From Perognathus longimembris pacificus (Eukaryota > Chordata > Mammalia > Rodentia > Heteromyidae), in the NCBI RefSeq assembly GCF_023159225.1, contig NC_063163.1, positions 109,957,885-110,021,884 on the forward strand: a DNA stretch of 64,000 bases, written 5' to 3'. Below the pieces are notes generated by a model. That model did no database searches. It saw only the letters and a program-made list of their open reading frames with translations, and had not been told where the DNA came from. Each line of letters starts with the position of its first letter. Position 1 is the first letter of the stretch. A program made the position numbers and the translations under genes. This document shows, piece after piece, positions 26,889-42,731 of this stretch.

Positions 26889-27228
26889 AGGGCCAGGCAT
26901 GGTGGCTCATACCTGTCACCCCAGCTACTCAGGAGGTGAAAAGGGGAAGATTGCAACTTGAGGCCATCCCAGGCAAGACATTAGCAAGACCTTCAACAAA
27001 TAAGCCAATTGCAATGGATTATAAGCTAGACTCTGAGCTGTGCGGTAGACATAGATAGGAGGAGCACAGTCAAAGGCCAGCCTCAACAAAACTATGAGAC
27101 TCAATCAACCAGCCAACCAATCAATCCCTCAATAAAGCAAAAAAGGGGTGAGGCATGGCTTTCATGGTAGAACACCTCCCTAGCCAATATGAGGCCCTGA
27201 GTTCAAACCCCAGTACCACACAAAGAAA
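26889..27228 (+). mobile_element. Composite SINE (B1-like plus ID-like)
   Basis: Starts GGCCAGGCATGGTGGCTCAT with a B1 head, continues through a second B1-like segment (GCACAGTCAAAGGCCAGCCT), and ends with an ID-like unit (GAGGCATGGCTTTCATGGTA to CAAACCCCAGTACCACAC). It may be one three-part element or nested insertions. Confidence 0.7.
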
Positions 27229-27248
27229 TAACCAAAGTCTGACTAATG

Positions 27249-27460
27249 GGGCTGGGGATATAGCCTAGTGGCAAGAGTGCCTGCCTCGGATACACGAGGC
27301 CCTAGGTTCAATTCCCCAGCACCACATATACAGAAAACGGCCAGAAGCGGCGCTGTGGCTCAAGTGGCAGAGTGCTAGCCTTGAGCGGGAAGAAGCCAGG
27401 GACAGTGCTCGGGCCCTGAGTTCAAGGCCCAGGACTGGCCAAAAAAAAAAAAAAAAAAAA
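27249..27460 (+). mobile_element. IDL-Geo SINE, young subfamily
   Basis: Full-length, near-identical to the copies at 11821 and 29436. A perfect 17-bp target duplication AAAGTCTGACTAATGGG lies at 27234-27250 and 27461-27477 (its last bases overlap the element's first G residues). The A tail is about 23 bases. Confidence 0.96.
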
Positions 27461-27585
27461 AAAGTCTGACTAATGGGTGCACAGACAGGTCCCTACCCAG
27501 CACACTTTGCAAAGTTAACCTTTTAAGAAGGAGCTTTTTTTCAAATGCAAAAGACAGCTTCATCTGTTATAAAACTGTCAGTACT

Positions 27586-27829
27586 TGGACTAGGAATGTG
27601 GCCTAGTGGCAAGAGTGCTTGCCCACGTATACCTGAAGCCTTGGGTTCAATTCCTCAGCACCACATATATAGAAAACAACCAGAAGTGGCGCTGTGGCTC
27701 AAGTGGCAGAGTGCTAGCCTTGAGCAAAAAGAAGCCAGGGACAATGCTCAGGCACTGAGTTCATGGCCCAAGACTGGCAAAGAAAAAAAAAACCAACAAC
27801 AACAAAAAACAAACAAACAAACAAAAAAC
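27586..27829 (+). mobile_element. IDL-Geo SINE
   Basis: Starts TGGACTAGGAATGTGGCCTA and ends CCCAAGACTGGCAAAG with a CAAA-rich tail. An 11-bp duplication CTGTCAGTACT lies at 27575-27585 and 27830-27840. Confidence 0.93.
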
Positions 27830-28455
27830 CTGTCAGTACTGCAAGTCAAAGCTTCTCTATCAAAGGAAGAATAATAGGAAAGGCAGCAGGGGCTAAGTAG
27901 CAGCTATACTAAGTAAGCTATTGATGGTTGTGCATCTTTCTTCTGCTTATGGAGTCATGATGGGAGCAAAAATGAAGGTTTTAGGGGAGAAAGTTAATGA
28001 GGAAATTGGGAGAGTCACAAGCAGTAAGTCTTTACAGCCAGCTGATTTTCATCTAAGACTCTTAAATAGGAAGTATAAAATGGTGTAGGCTCATGTGTCT
28101 TCATTCTCCCATGCCAACAATCCACGTGGGTATTCTGTCAGGAATATTAAACTTAAAAATGAGCCACCACAAGAAAGTGCTGGAGAGGCTGTGTGATAAG
28201 TCTGAGAAGCGAGCAATCACTCTTGTACATTGAACACTTGCCTTAGCAAGGGAGCTAGCCCTGAATATAGATCAGAGCCGACCCATCCGTTTGTCTCATT
28301 CCTATAACAGAAAATCAGACTGGGTCTCATTAAGCAGAGATGCAAACCTTTCTGAAGTCTAGGCCGTTACCTGCCGTGGAGACTTCTGATCAGGATGGTG
28401 AACCCCTTTCTTTACTAAGAGGTTATAGCCTCCTACACAGTTTCAAGGGTTTTCT

Positions 28456-28752
28456 CCCTTCCTCTCTCCTCCCCTCTCTTCTCTTTCCTCTCCTCTCTTT
28501 CCCCTCTCCTTCCTTGCTCTCCTCCCCTTTTTCCCTCCTCCCTTCCTTCTCTCTCCTCTTTTCCCTCCCCTCTCCTTTTCCTCCCCCTCTCTTTCCCTCT
28601 CTCATCTTTCTCTCTTTCTCTCTCTCCCATCCCCCCTCTCTCTTTTTCTCTCCCATACACCTCTCTCTCTCCCTCCCTCCTTCCCTCCCTCCCTCCCTCC
28701 CTCCCTCCTTCCCTCTCTCTTCCTTCCTCTATCTCTCTCCCTCCCTCCCTTT
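28456..28752. repeat. Long CT-rich pyrimidine tract
   Basis: About 300 bases of CT, CCT and CCCTT units, almost pure pyrimidine on the + strand. It abuts the antisense ID unit that follows. Serine/proline/leucine-rich frames here are artefacts. Confidence 0.92.
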
Positions 28753-28834
28753 TATGGTCCTGGGGTTTGAATTCAGGCCCTCCTGTTGCTAGTCAGGTGC
28801 TGGCTCTACCACTTGAGCCACACTTCCAGCCCCA
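28753..28834 (-). mobile_element. ID-like SINE monomer, antisense
   Basis: ATGGTCCTGGGGTTTGAATT, TTGCTAGTCAGGTGCTGGCT, CTACCACTTGAGCCACACTT: reverse ID-type monomer whose tail side faces the CT tract. Confidence 0.75.
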
Positions 28835-29435
28835 TTTCAGGAATTCTTAAGGATCAAGATTTCACTCATTGTGGACCAGTTCTATACCCATCCTCATCAT
28901 GGGAACCGGGTATGCATTTTCACATTTCATTATCAGGAATGTACAAAAATATTTCCCTTAGTTCTCTACAAAGGTGAATTTGAGAGAAATTAAGGAGCCC
29001 ACTCAGAGATTGGTGGAGAGAGAGCAGAAGCCAAATTTCAGTCACTCCAAAGCTTACTGTCTTGACCATAAGGAAATATTGATCCCAGTGCCCATAAGTT
29101 CATTCATTTGTCCATCCGTTTGTTCGTTCATTCATTCATTCAACCATTCAGAGCTGGTGTGAGAATTTTGCCAGATTTTCCTGCTCTCCAAGGAATCAAC
29201 TTTGAGTACAACAGGGGTTCCTCGTGGCCTCTCAATCTCAATACAAACAACATACGTCAAGTCGACCATACATCTTCATTTACTACTCATTTTATTTCCA
29301 GTGTCTAAAGAAGCTGAATGTTTTTTTCTGACATCCCTTACCAGTTTCAGTTTTTCTACTCCATGTTCATAAATGAAGAGCTTGTTAAGTATTTAATGAA
29401 GCAGTAATCTTGAGTACCAGGAAAACTGGCTCATC

Positions 29436-29646
29436 GGGCTGGGGATATAGCCTAGTGGCAAGAGTGCCTGCCTCAGATACACGAGGCCGTAGGTTCGATT
29501 CCCCAGCACCACATATACAGAAAACGGCCAGAAGTGGCGCTGTGGCTCAAGTGGCAGAGTGCTAGCCTTGAGTGGGAAGAAGCCAGGGACAGTGCTCAGG
29601 CCCTGAGTCCAAGGCCCAGGACTGGCCAAAAAAAAAAAAAAAAAAC
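29436..29646 (+). mobile_element. IDL-Geo SINE, young subfamily
   Basis: Full-length with the same subfamily positions as the copies at 11821 and 27249. A 13-bp target duplication AAACTGGCTCATC lies at 29423-29435 and 29647-29659. It inserted about 190 bases upstream of exon 9. Confidence 0.95.
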
Positions 29647-29796
29647 AAACTGGCTCATCATCCATTTTTTAAACCTTTTTCATTTGCATGTTTATTTTCG
29701 CTTTAATTTACATTTAATGTTCACTTTCTTAAAATTTTCACTTTAAATTTGGTCTAGTGACTTACTTATTACATTCATGGTGCCAAGAGAAAGTAG

Positions 29797-32520
<2,724 letters not shown>

Positions 32521-32521
32521 T

Positions 32522-32655
32522 TATTCATTCATAAATATTTATTGAGCGTCTGCTGTCTGTTAGGCACAGCAATAGACCTTGGGGATATGTCATAGAGCAA
32601 AACAGACAAAATCTATACCCAGGGGAACTTTATGTCATAGCGAGAGAAGTGGATA
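32522..32655 (+). mobile_element. L2-like 3' end fragment
   Basis: TTCATTCATAAATATTTATT followed by GAGCGTCTGCTGTCTGTTAG and GCACAGCAATAGACC resembles the conserved end seen in ancient L2/MIR-class repeats. It begins just after the last candidate poly(A) site. Confidence 0.65.
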
Positions 32656-32711
32656 GGAAACATAATTCATGGTCAATACAGTGACATTCACTTTTTTTCT
32701 TCTTCTTCTTT

Positions 32712-32903
32712 TTTGCCAGTCCTGGGGCTTGGACTCAGGACCTGAGCACTGTCCCTGGCTTCTTTTTGCCCAAGGCTAGCACTCTCCCCCTTGAGCTACA
32801 GCACCACTTCTGGCTTTTTCTGTTTATGTGGTGCTGAGGAATCGAACTCAAGGCTCCATGCATGCTAGGCAAGCAATCTACCGCTAAGCCACATTCCCAA
32901 CCC
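32712..32903 (-). mobile_element. IDL-Geo SINE, antisense
   Basis: Reverse Geo GCCAGTCCTGGGGCTTGGAC, then reverse ID half GTGGTGCTGAGGAATCGAAC to GCCACATTCCCAACCC. Moderately diverged. Confidence 0.92.
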
Positions 32904-34014
32904 AGCTTTTTGTGCTTTTTCTTCCAACAGTGTTGTGTACCTCTATAAGGTGATCTTCATTTTTAAGGATGACCTAAATAAATTCTCACTACCTTCATGT
33001 AGTCATAGTGACTATGATTTAGCTCAATGGAAATAGAAACTGAAATTGGCAATATACTAGTTTTATCTTTAGGTTTTATTGACTACAAATTTTATCTCAG
33101 TCTATTGTTGTATGTGACATACTGACTATATTAATGTTACTGTTTGCACTCAAAGTAGTAATTTTGGACCTGAAGGTTAGGATAAGTATGGCAACTGTGG
33201 AAAAGGAAATTTACAGCCAAATTTGAGGAAAGAAGTGTGGTCATCTCCCCTCCAATTTTACTACCTTGTTTGGCTACTGAACTCTATCTAGCAAAGGACA
33301 GAGATTTTAATATTTCAGACAAGTCCTTTTTCCTCAAAGCTTTACTACTAACATGAGATAGTGCCTAGGACACATTATTTAGCCAAACTATATTTCCTGT
33401 TTTATAACAATCCTTTAGGAAAACTTTCCATAAAACCAAATTTACTTGGTATAACCTCAGAATTTTGTGGCAAGCCTAAAAACAATTTCACCCATCTATC
33501 ACACTTAATCTTTCCAGAGGTTTAGGAGCTATTTGGTATGTCTTCATCTCTATGTAACATTTTGCAAATGTACTATACATATACACAGTATGCACATGTA
33601 TATTTATGTACACTATTTGTGATAGACATATATACAAAAACACAAATGCATTATTTTCTTCTTTGTACTGGAGAATAGAAACACTCTGTCCTCTGCTATG
33701 TATGCCTTACATCAAATAGCTTATATGGTCAACTGGTTTTTAAATAGGCTATTTTTGCTGAACTTAAAAATGTTCAAACATTCAAGTTACTCATTTATTT
33801 TTAGGAGAAAAATATCTCCACTGCCACTTAAAAACATGTTTACTTGTGGAGCATATATTTATTATCAAGATTCTTTGGAAAGCTAGCTAAGCATATTGGC
33901 TGAAAATTACTGACTTCATTACTTTGGTGGTTTTCCAAGGTAATTGTAGTGGATCTATTTAGGATATTTAGGAAAACTTGAGTTCTTTCTACTAAGCACC
34001 ATGTTTCCACTTCG

Positions 34015-34131
34015 GTTATTGCTAAATACAGAAAGAAAAAGATGGGGTGATTGGGATTCAAATTAATTCATTTTGTTATTGCTAAATACAGTAGAAAAGG
34101 ATTCCTTCTTGATTGGGACACAACTTCCACT
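34015..34131 (+). repeat. Imperfect 60-bp tandem duplication
   Basis: The 17-mer GTTATTGCTAAATACAG occurs at 34015-34031 and 34075-34091, and both are followed by similar GAAAA...TGATTGGGA sequence. This indicates a diverged duplication with a period of 60. Confidence 0.7.
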
Positions 34132-36030
34132 CACTTATATCAACATTCACATAACTGTGTCCTAATGTTGAAGCTTTACACAGAGGATTATGCTTCTTTC
34201 CTGCTGTCACAGAAAAGATGTGCAACACCATCACACCATGGAAATTATCATCATAAACTTGTCATCACTAGGAAGTAATAGTTGTAAAATAACTTCCAAG
34301 AAATTACTATCCCACCGAGCACAGTTAGTGAGAGTAAACAAGGCTGGTTATATTTTAAGCAGAAAAGATCATATTTCACTCCTCAAATCCTTCCATTTCT
34401 ACTCATAATTGAATACCTGGGACCCCAATAAGACTTCTCCAAAGATGCCCTACAAATCTCCTTCATGATTTGCTAGAAATCATAGGACATCTCGATTTGT
34501 TGTAGCTGTCCAGGTTTGGTATACTAATAGTTACAGAAATTCCAATAATTCAAAGTGTAAGCATAACTAACACTCTGTCATCTGTTAGCTCTGGGAATTA
34601 CACAACTTGATAACCTTTTCTGACTCTGGATGCCTCCATACGTAAATGTGGAATATCTTCTTGAAGGTGTGACATTAATAAAAGGGTGCAAAGACTTAGC
34701 CCTCTCTCCGGCATGGAGTTACTCTAAATAAGAGGTGTTACTATTTTTCACTGTTAAGTATTATTTTCCCTACCACTCAGACTGCTATACTTTATTACAA
34801 AAAATATATATATGTGATTTTGATCACAGGGGACAAGACAAATCTTATGTATTTTTGTATCCGCATCTCCTAGCAAGCTTGTCTGGCATGTGAAAAATGT
34901 TTAGTAAATGTTTGATTAAATAATAAACATGCAGATTTTCACTAAGAAAATGGTTAACTATATTAAATTAATTATATTAAATTAAACAGTTAAACTTACT
35001 TGCTAAATTTTATACCAAATTGACACAATAACTTACCTAACATGCGTGAATACTTAGGGACAAAATCCCTTTTCAAAAATCTACTTCACCTTATTGCCAA
35101 ATGAGTTATAACTATATACCTTCACCTAAATCCTCATCTTGCAGTACTTGTACATGGTAGCCATATAATTACTTCAGTTAGAAGGTGAACCGTTTTACCA
35201 ACATGTTGATCTTCCTGCTATCTAAATAATCATCCATGCTTTAATTAGGCTATTATAAAAATGAAATGATCCGTTTGTTCACAATAACTACTAATATTTT
35301 ATAGCATGTTTGAGAAATTAGCTTTACAACTTGCCAATCTTCATCATCAATGCTAATCATTTGAAAATTCCCGTAAAGGCACAAAATGTTTTCTATAACA
35401 ATTTTTGTTATCATTAGTGATGATGAAGTGCCTCATTCTATAGGCGTGGAAAACTATCTTTACCCTTTTCCCCAGTGTTAGAATATTTGTCAAGTGCCAA
35501 AAAAAAGGGGAGCTCTAGGGGTGACTTGCAAGAGCAAAGTAAAGGCTGGACAGTGAAAAAGGATTCACAGAAAATCTTGGACAACTTTTTCCATGTACAG
35601 TCACATTTAGGGCATCTCGGTGAGAAAAATTGTTTAATTTCTACATTCTATTGGATCTTGAAAATGGAGTTATTCACTTGAGTCATCTTTTAAGAAAATA
35701 TACTGGTGTGGAATTGCCACGTTCTGCAAAGTAAATTGTCTTGCTATGCAGAGCTCCAAGAGCAAGGTCAACTTCCTCAGTCACAAATTTGCTAGTGAAA
35801 AGGAAAGAAAACTGGAAATGATCACTAATAGTAATAGCATAACTTTATAAAAAACATATATTATGTTGAATATGTTAGGGCCCAAGATTGTGGCCAAATG
35901 ACTTAAGATGTGACAAAAAGTTCTCTCCATACTGCACGTTCACCATACTTTTAGTTAGTGGCTTTAGGTGCCAAATTATAAAAATCAAATTTTTTTGCAT
36001 GTCCCTTTAATTGATGCTTTTAAATGGTTT

Positions 36031-36063
36031 GGGGTGTGTGTGGTGGGGGGGGGGTGGGTGGGT
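36031..36063 (+). repeat. G-rich tract with four G runs
   Basis: GGGG, a long G run and two GGG runs separated by short T/GT spacers on the sense strand. It fits the G-quadruplex pattern. Confidence 0.8.
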
Positions 36064-36235
36064 GTTGTATATATTACAAAATCCCAGAAGTTACTAGCAC
36101 CACTATTTTATTTGCAAGCATGTTCACAATAATTCTTCATATTTTCTGACTCACTTGCTCAGAAAACAAAATGAGAATATCACTTCAAGTGTTTACTCAC
36201 CACAACTACAGAACCCTTAGATTCCACGATCTTTT

Positions 36236-36355
36236 TTAACTTATTTAATTATTGTCAAATAATGTACAGAGGAGTTACAGTTTCATATGTAAAGCAGTGA
36301 GTACATTTCTTACCAGGCATGTTACCTCCTCCCTCATTTTTCTCGACACCTATGG
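36236..36355 (-). mobile_element. LINE-like 3' end, antisense
   Basis: Shares TGTACAGAGGAGTTACAGTT, TCATATGTAAAGCAGTGAG and TTACCTCCTCCCTCATTTTT with copies at 48430, 49180, 49645 and 54020. Read on the minus strand, the family ends in TTGACAATAAA plus A-rich sequence, as a polyadenylated retroposon would. The family name is uncertain; L1 3' UTR is my best guess. Confidence 0.6.
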
Positions 36356-36967
36356 GAAAGCAATTGTAACACAAATAATTAACTACGTAGGACTTCTGAG
36401 ATATCCATTTACTTCTTTGAACTATTTTGTAGCTACTGCCTGTTCTGAGAAAAGCATCTTGTGAAAATTAGAAATCAAACAAAAAAAATGATGTAACACT
36501 TTTCTTAAAGAAATGTGGGTAAAAACAATTGAAAACATGGAGACATGTGGCCTTTAATAAGTTTTTATTACACAAAACTGACCACTAAACCGCTCTTCAT
36601 TTCATGAAATATTTCACACATGCTCATTTGATTGCCAAAGAAGATAACTTAACACTTTCTAGAGAAATACTAATGGACATTTCTCCTATAACCATCATAG
36701 TTCTGGGTATGTAACAATCACTCAGTAGAAAGCTACTCTAAAGACTATACTTTTCATATCCAAAGTAAAGCAAGTTCACATACTTCTAAACATTTTATAT
36801 ACTTATCTGTCTTATGTGTAGCCACCCAAACGCATATATGTTATCAATATAAAATCTGAAACTGGAGAGTTACAGGAAAGGTTTCCCCACTCTGAAATGG
36901 ACAGTTACAGAAAGGTTTTCAACTGTTTTACAATTTCTCCTTTACAGTTCTACTTCTCTCATTATAG

Positions 36968-37192
<225 letters not shown>

Positions 37193-37599
37193 TGAAATAT
37201 GTACTCCTTTCAGTCAGGCAAATCTCCATGTTTAAACATCTATTGCTGTGTATTCAATTTACTGCCATGTTCCCAGAGGCATAAAGGATATTCGCAGAGT
37301 TCCCTATTTCACCAAAAATATACAATTTCCAGAGAATGAGACTGATTGACAGAAAATAGTAAAATTCAGAATATGCACCCTACTGGAAGAAATGACTGGA
37401 GAATCCGTGCTATGCTGAAGAACTGTGAAACAAATCCATCATTTTTTGTTAGTGGATACACTGTAGGGTTGATTTCTTCCAACAGCATAAAGTTGGTCAT
37501 TATTTTTTCTCTTTATCTCCTCATTACATAACCATAGTTCATAACTGCTCATAAGTGTCTTTTAAGTAGCCACTCATCACATCCTTCTTTCCTTTTTAT

Positions 37600-37830
37600 A
37601 AGATATTCATCAAGGGGCAGACAAATAGAGAGTGGAAAGATGGGCAGACACAATCATATTCAATATACATATGTGAAAATAGAACCAAATAACTAGAGGG
37701 GATGGGTGGGGTTGGGAGAGATGGGTAAGAACAGTGGAATGGGTGACATTGATCAACATGTATTGTACTTCTTGAATGACCTTTTGAATTGAAACACACC
37801 CTTTGTATAACTATTTAAAGATAATTTTCA
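37600..37830 (+). mobile_element. Possible LINE 3' UTR fragment
   Basis: G-rich stretch GAGGGGATGGGTGGGGTTGG followed by AATGGGTGACATTGATCAAC and CACCCTTTGTATAACTATTT resembles rodent L1 3' UTR style. Recognition is by pattern only. Confidence 0.45.
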
Positions 37831-38278
37831 AACATATTCATCAATAATGTAAGAATCTTACAATTCTGCAGGACACCAATTTTATGTAATGCATCTTTTT
37901 TCCCCTTATTCTAGCATCCATAACAGCACATAAAAGCTCGACTTTTTGCTTCCCATGAGGTTGCCTGGCTCTTCCCTTTTGTGTGATGGGTACTGAGTGT
38001 AACATTGGTAGCCAAGGGCAAAAATACCAGCCTCCCTGCCTGAACAAACAAGATCACACTCACTCTATCAACAACCACGTCAGTGACTAAAGCAGGCTGG
38101 GAGATGCAAGGCACGCCTATACATGAGAAACAAAATCTGTATAGAGTTCACAGCTAGCCCTGCTTGTGCCCAGAGTCACATGTGCTTGAAATTTGTTCTG
38201 ATATTTCATATAGCTAGGTTTCTGTTTCAGATTTCACTTTCAAAACCTTCCTTCTCTGTGAAAAAGTGACACAGAGAA

Positions 38279-38535
38279 AGCCAGGTACTGGTGGCTCACA
38301 CCTGTAATCCCAGCCACTCTGAAAGCTAAGATCTAGGGATCTCAGTTAGAAGCCAGCCCCAGCAGGAAAGTCCAGTGAGACTCTTATCTCCAATAAGCTA
38401 CCCCCCGCCAAAAAAAAGAAAATAATTCAAAAATAGATCTGTGGTTCAAGTGGTAGAGCAGTAGCCTTGAGCAAAAAGAAGCTCAGGAGAGCACCCAGGT
38501 CCTGTATTCAAACCCCAGGACTGGTACAAGGGAAA
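38279..38535 (+). mobile_element. B1-Geo SINE
   Basis: Head GCCAGGTACTGGTGGCTCAC, linker with a C/A-rich insertion, Geo CTGTGGTTCAAGTGGTAGAG and end CAAACCCCAGGACTGGTAC. Confidence 0.9.
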
Positions 38536-39365
38536 AAATAGATGACAATCATCATTCCCCAGAAGAAAAAGAAAAGTACTGATGGAAATCTTTTGGACAA
38601 AAGTCCACAGAGAGACTCAAATTTCCAACCAGAAATGTAGTCTTAATTCTGTAGCCTGCTTCTCAGGACGTGAAGCAACCACAGCTAAAAGCCTCAGCAG
38701 AAAAAGGAAATTGTTAGCCATTATAAAGCCATCAGTTTTTTATCTATGAGGAGGAATTGCTGACTGCTTAAGTGACCCTTAAATGAATGCAGGGAAATGT
38801 GGCTTTTAAAAAGCAAGACATATTTTACTACTCCGTATGAACAAGTTTCAAAGACAAAAGGGCCTCTAATATATTTATTCTTATATGTTGTTTTAAACTT
38901 CTGATAGAGTAAACTTTTAGGCATTGATAAGAGGTTGAGCTTTTTATGCAAAACTATTGAGACCAAGAAACTTCCAGAATGTGAATTATTTTTGATTTAG
39001 TAAATTTTGCACATACTTAATGAAATGTTTTGTCAAAGGAACTCCAAGTCAAAGCACAAAGATTCATTTGTGTTTAGTCCACACCTTGTATACAGTTTGA
39101 ATATAGTTTAATATGTAATTGTAGATAACTTCGTTCAGTAAGCCAAGTTTCTATACATTGGGTCAAATCTTGACATATGTCAACATGTTGACACTCAAAA
39201 ACTTTACAATTTTGGAACATTTCAGATTATTGAATTTTAGATTGGGGATGGTCTGTAATATTGACAGGAAAAGGATTTTCCTAAACTTGGTTCTGGGGAC
39301 ACTGCAAATTTGCATTACTTTTGAAGAAAAGGGAAAGATATACCTTGACATTTTAAAAAGGTGCT

Positions 39366-39450
39366 TCTTTTTTTCAATGCCTGGACATCAAACCCAGGAC
39401 TTCACACATGCTAAATGGGATCTCTTGCACTAAGTAAAACCCCAGTCCTA
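39366..39450 (-). mobile_element. ID-like SINE monomer, antisense
   Basis: AATGCCTGGACATCAAACCC, GGACTTCACACATGCTAAAT and AAAACCCCAGTCCTAG fit a diverged reverse ID monomer. Confidence 0.6.
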
Positions 39451-39727
39451 GAAATTCATTTTAAATAATGAAGAAATGTGAAAAAATTGTCTTTAAAAAT
39501 GTTTATAACTACAGTTTTAAATTGTGCAAAGCTAGAAACAATATAAATATCCCACAAAGTAGGGACTTGAACAATCTTTATTTTCACTATATATATTCAA
39601 CATTTGCAATAATAGAAACTTATTTTAAATTTGCATGTTGAAATGAGAAAATGTTTATTGTATTGAGAAAAGAAATCATGAAACGTAAGTTTTGGTGTTG
39701 CTCTATTTTGAAAACAGGGAAAAATAG

Positions 39728-39970
39728 GCTGGGTGTAAGCCGGAATGTTCATGCCTACAATCCTAGCTACTCAGGAAGCTGAGATCTGAGGGGTACGGTT
39801 CAAAGCCAGCCAGGGAAGGAACATCTGTGAGAATCGTATCTCCAATTAACAGCAAAAAAAAAAAAAAAACAGAATAGGAGATGTGGCTCAAGTGGTAGAG
39901 CCTTAGCATTGAGCAAAAAGCTCAGAGACAGTTTAGGTCCTGAGTTCAAGCCCTGGTACAGCCCTTTCTC
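39728..39970 (+). mobile_element. B1-Geo SINE
   Basis: B1-like head with CAATCCTAGCTACTCAGGAA, internal A16 expansion, Geo ATGTGGCTCAAGTGGTAGAG and end GTTCAAGCCCTGGTACAG. Confidence 0.88.
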
Positions 39971-40442
39971 CACACCCCCCTTGCCCCCAAAAAAGAAAAA
40001 AAAATACTTTTTAAAGCAAAGTCTAGCAGCAAATAAAGACTGAAGAAGAGTAGGTGATAAGAACAAGAAAACACTTTCTAATTTGATGTCTGCTTTTATG
40101 TGCTAATTTTTCTGTTGCTGGTTCTAATATTACTTCTGTATGAAAAATTATTATCCTTGAAATGGTAACCACAGAACAAATAGCTTCTTTCAGTGGTTCT
40201 GGCTTTAGCATAGGTGGATATTTTGGATAAAAAATACATTTATTCTCATTTGATGGTGCATAAGGCCAAATCTCAGTCCCCAAGTGACAGTCTGATGTCA
40301 GTGTATCTTCTCTCCCTCACCCCTCATCCCTGATACATCAACCCAGGAGCCTTAGGGTATAAGCATGTGAAAATATGTTTGTCATTATGTCTGTGGTGTC
40401 AAGTGTTTTTTTGTGTGTGTGGTTTGTTTGTTTGTTTGTTTG

Positions 40443-40636
40443 TTTTGCCAGTCCTGGGGCTTGGACTCAGGGCCTGAGCACTGTGCCTGGCTTCTTTTTG
40501 CTCAAGGCTAGCACTCTGCCACTTGAGCCACAGCGCCCCTTCTGGCCATTTTCTATATATGTGGTGCCAAGGAATGAAACCCAGGGCTTCATGTATTTGA
40601 GGCAAGCACTCTAACACTAGGCCATATTCCCAGCCC
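40443..40636 (-). mobile_element. IDL-Geo SINE, antisense
   Basis: (GTTT)n tail, then TTGCCAGTCCTGGGGCTTGG and the reverse ID half ending GGCCATATTCCCAGCCCC. AAGTGTTTT on both sides is a likely target duplication. Confidence 0.94.
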
Positions 40637-40779
40637 CAAGTGTTTTCATTTTAAAGCAAATCATAACTCCTTTTTGATGTAAGGATCATCTTCTACACTT
40701 AATTTTCTTTCATTTGATTTTTGAGTTGTTAGGATTAAATAGACTCAGACCCCAGAGTAGCAATGTTTGGTGAAACTCC

Positions 40780-40905
40780 TCATTCAGCCTCAGTCCTGTC
40801 ATCCACAAGATAGAGAAACAAACCATTGTTAAGAGCATTAAATGAGCCATTTAAAGCATTGTGATCAGTATCAGATATGAAATCCCTCAATACACACTCA
40901 CTAAA
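40780..40905 (+). mobile_element. MIR-like remnant
   Basis: GCCTCAGTCCTGTCATCCAC, then TTAAGAGCATTAAATGAGCC and AAAGCATTGTGATCAGTATC follow the MIR 3' half in order. Confidence 0.6.
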
Positions 40906-41540
40906 AGCCTATTAAGGATTTTAATAGATAATCACAGTAACTGCATTGAAATAAACAGACAAGAAAGTGTTCTCATTTTACAGTCATAGACACAGGAGAG
41001 AGAATTGCTGAAAATCAAAAGGGAGGCAACTGACTTATAATCATAATATCTGAAGTTACTGTGTTCCAAAATCTTTTTTTAATGGAAGTAGAAAATCAAA
41101 AGATGTGCATTAGCAAGGGGGAAAAAAAGCCAATTTCCAGATTTTTGCGGGGGACTGAATTGGAAAATGTTGTCAAACAAAGATTTGTCTTTTATCATAC
41201 AAACACAGCCTTTATGATGGGCTTTCTAATAGCTGGAAAGGAATAAATAAGAAATGACTGTTTGAAATTTGCAATTCATAACATTGAGGGTGGCCAAGTA
41301 ATGAATCAGTGGCAACATTCCAAATGAAACAGAAAGGGCTGTAGCCTAGCAGCAGTCCAGGCCAAGAAATTCAGAAATTCAGCCATATGGAAAGACTATT
41401 AAGTCTCTTCCTCTGCACTCTTCCAGATCCTTAAACACAGTCATTTGAGTTCAAGTTATTTTACTTATCCACTCTTTCCTGTGTTTTTCATCCTCTTATC
41501 AAATGGCTAGCACTGACTGATACAAATGTGTTGTGCACGC

Positions 41541-41636
41541 AGGTCTGGTCATGCCCATGTATTCACTCCAGCACCAAAGTGTAAGGCAGGAGTTTGAGTT
41601 CAGGTTCAGCTACAAGACATTGTTTCAAAAATTAAG
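41541..41636 (+). mobile_element. Possible old B1-like fragment
   Basis: AAGGCAGGAGTTTGAGTTCA and AGCTACAAGACATTGTTTCA resemble the B1 3' half. The downstream purine tract may have grown from its tail. Confidence 0.45.
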
Positions 41637-41637
41637 T

Positions 41638-41928
41638 AAATAAGAGAGAAGAGAGAAAAAGAAAAGATGAAGGAAGAAAGAGAGAGAAGAGGGAGGGAGG
41701 GAGGGAGGGAGGAAGGAAGGAAGGAAGGAAGGAAGGAAGGAAGGAAGGAAGGAAGGAAGGAAGGAAGGAAGGAAGGAAGGAACGAAGGAAGGAAGGAAGG
41801 AAGGAAGGAAGGAAGGAAGGAAGGAAGGAAGGAAGGAAGGAAGGAAGGAAGAAGGAAGGAAGGAAGGAAGGAAGGAAGGAAGGAAGGAAGGAAAGAAGGA
41901 AGGAAGGAAGGAAGGAAGGAAGGAAGGG
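41638..41928 (+). repeat. (GGAA)n tract, about 290 bases
   Basis: GA/GGGA-rich start, then about 215 bases of nearly uninterrupted GGAA units. There is one C at 41783 and slips near 41850 and 41893. The tract ends 129 bases upstream of exon 11. Confidence 0.95.
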
Positions 41929-42057
41929 CTTCTGTAACCGGGATGATTCACATAATCCTGAAACCCATGATCCGTTGACTTTGAATGGATCCCTTCAGAG
42001 CTCATTGCTTCACAAACTCTATTAACGATGTGTTTCCATGTGTCTGTTCTCTTCTAG

Positions 42058-42731
<674 letters not shown>

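Noticed and set aside
28340..28792. 150-codon + strand open frame rich in Ser, Leu and Pro
   Set aside because: It is produced by the CT-rich tract and runs into an antisense ID-like SINE.
41625..42005. Open frames of 103-126 codons on both strands
   Set aside because: They are translations of the GGAA tract (GRKE and FLPS repeats). The real coding sequence starts at 42058 in exon 11.
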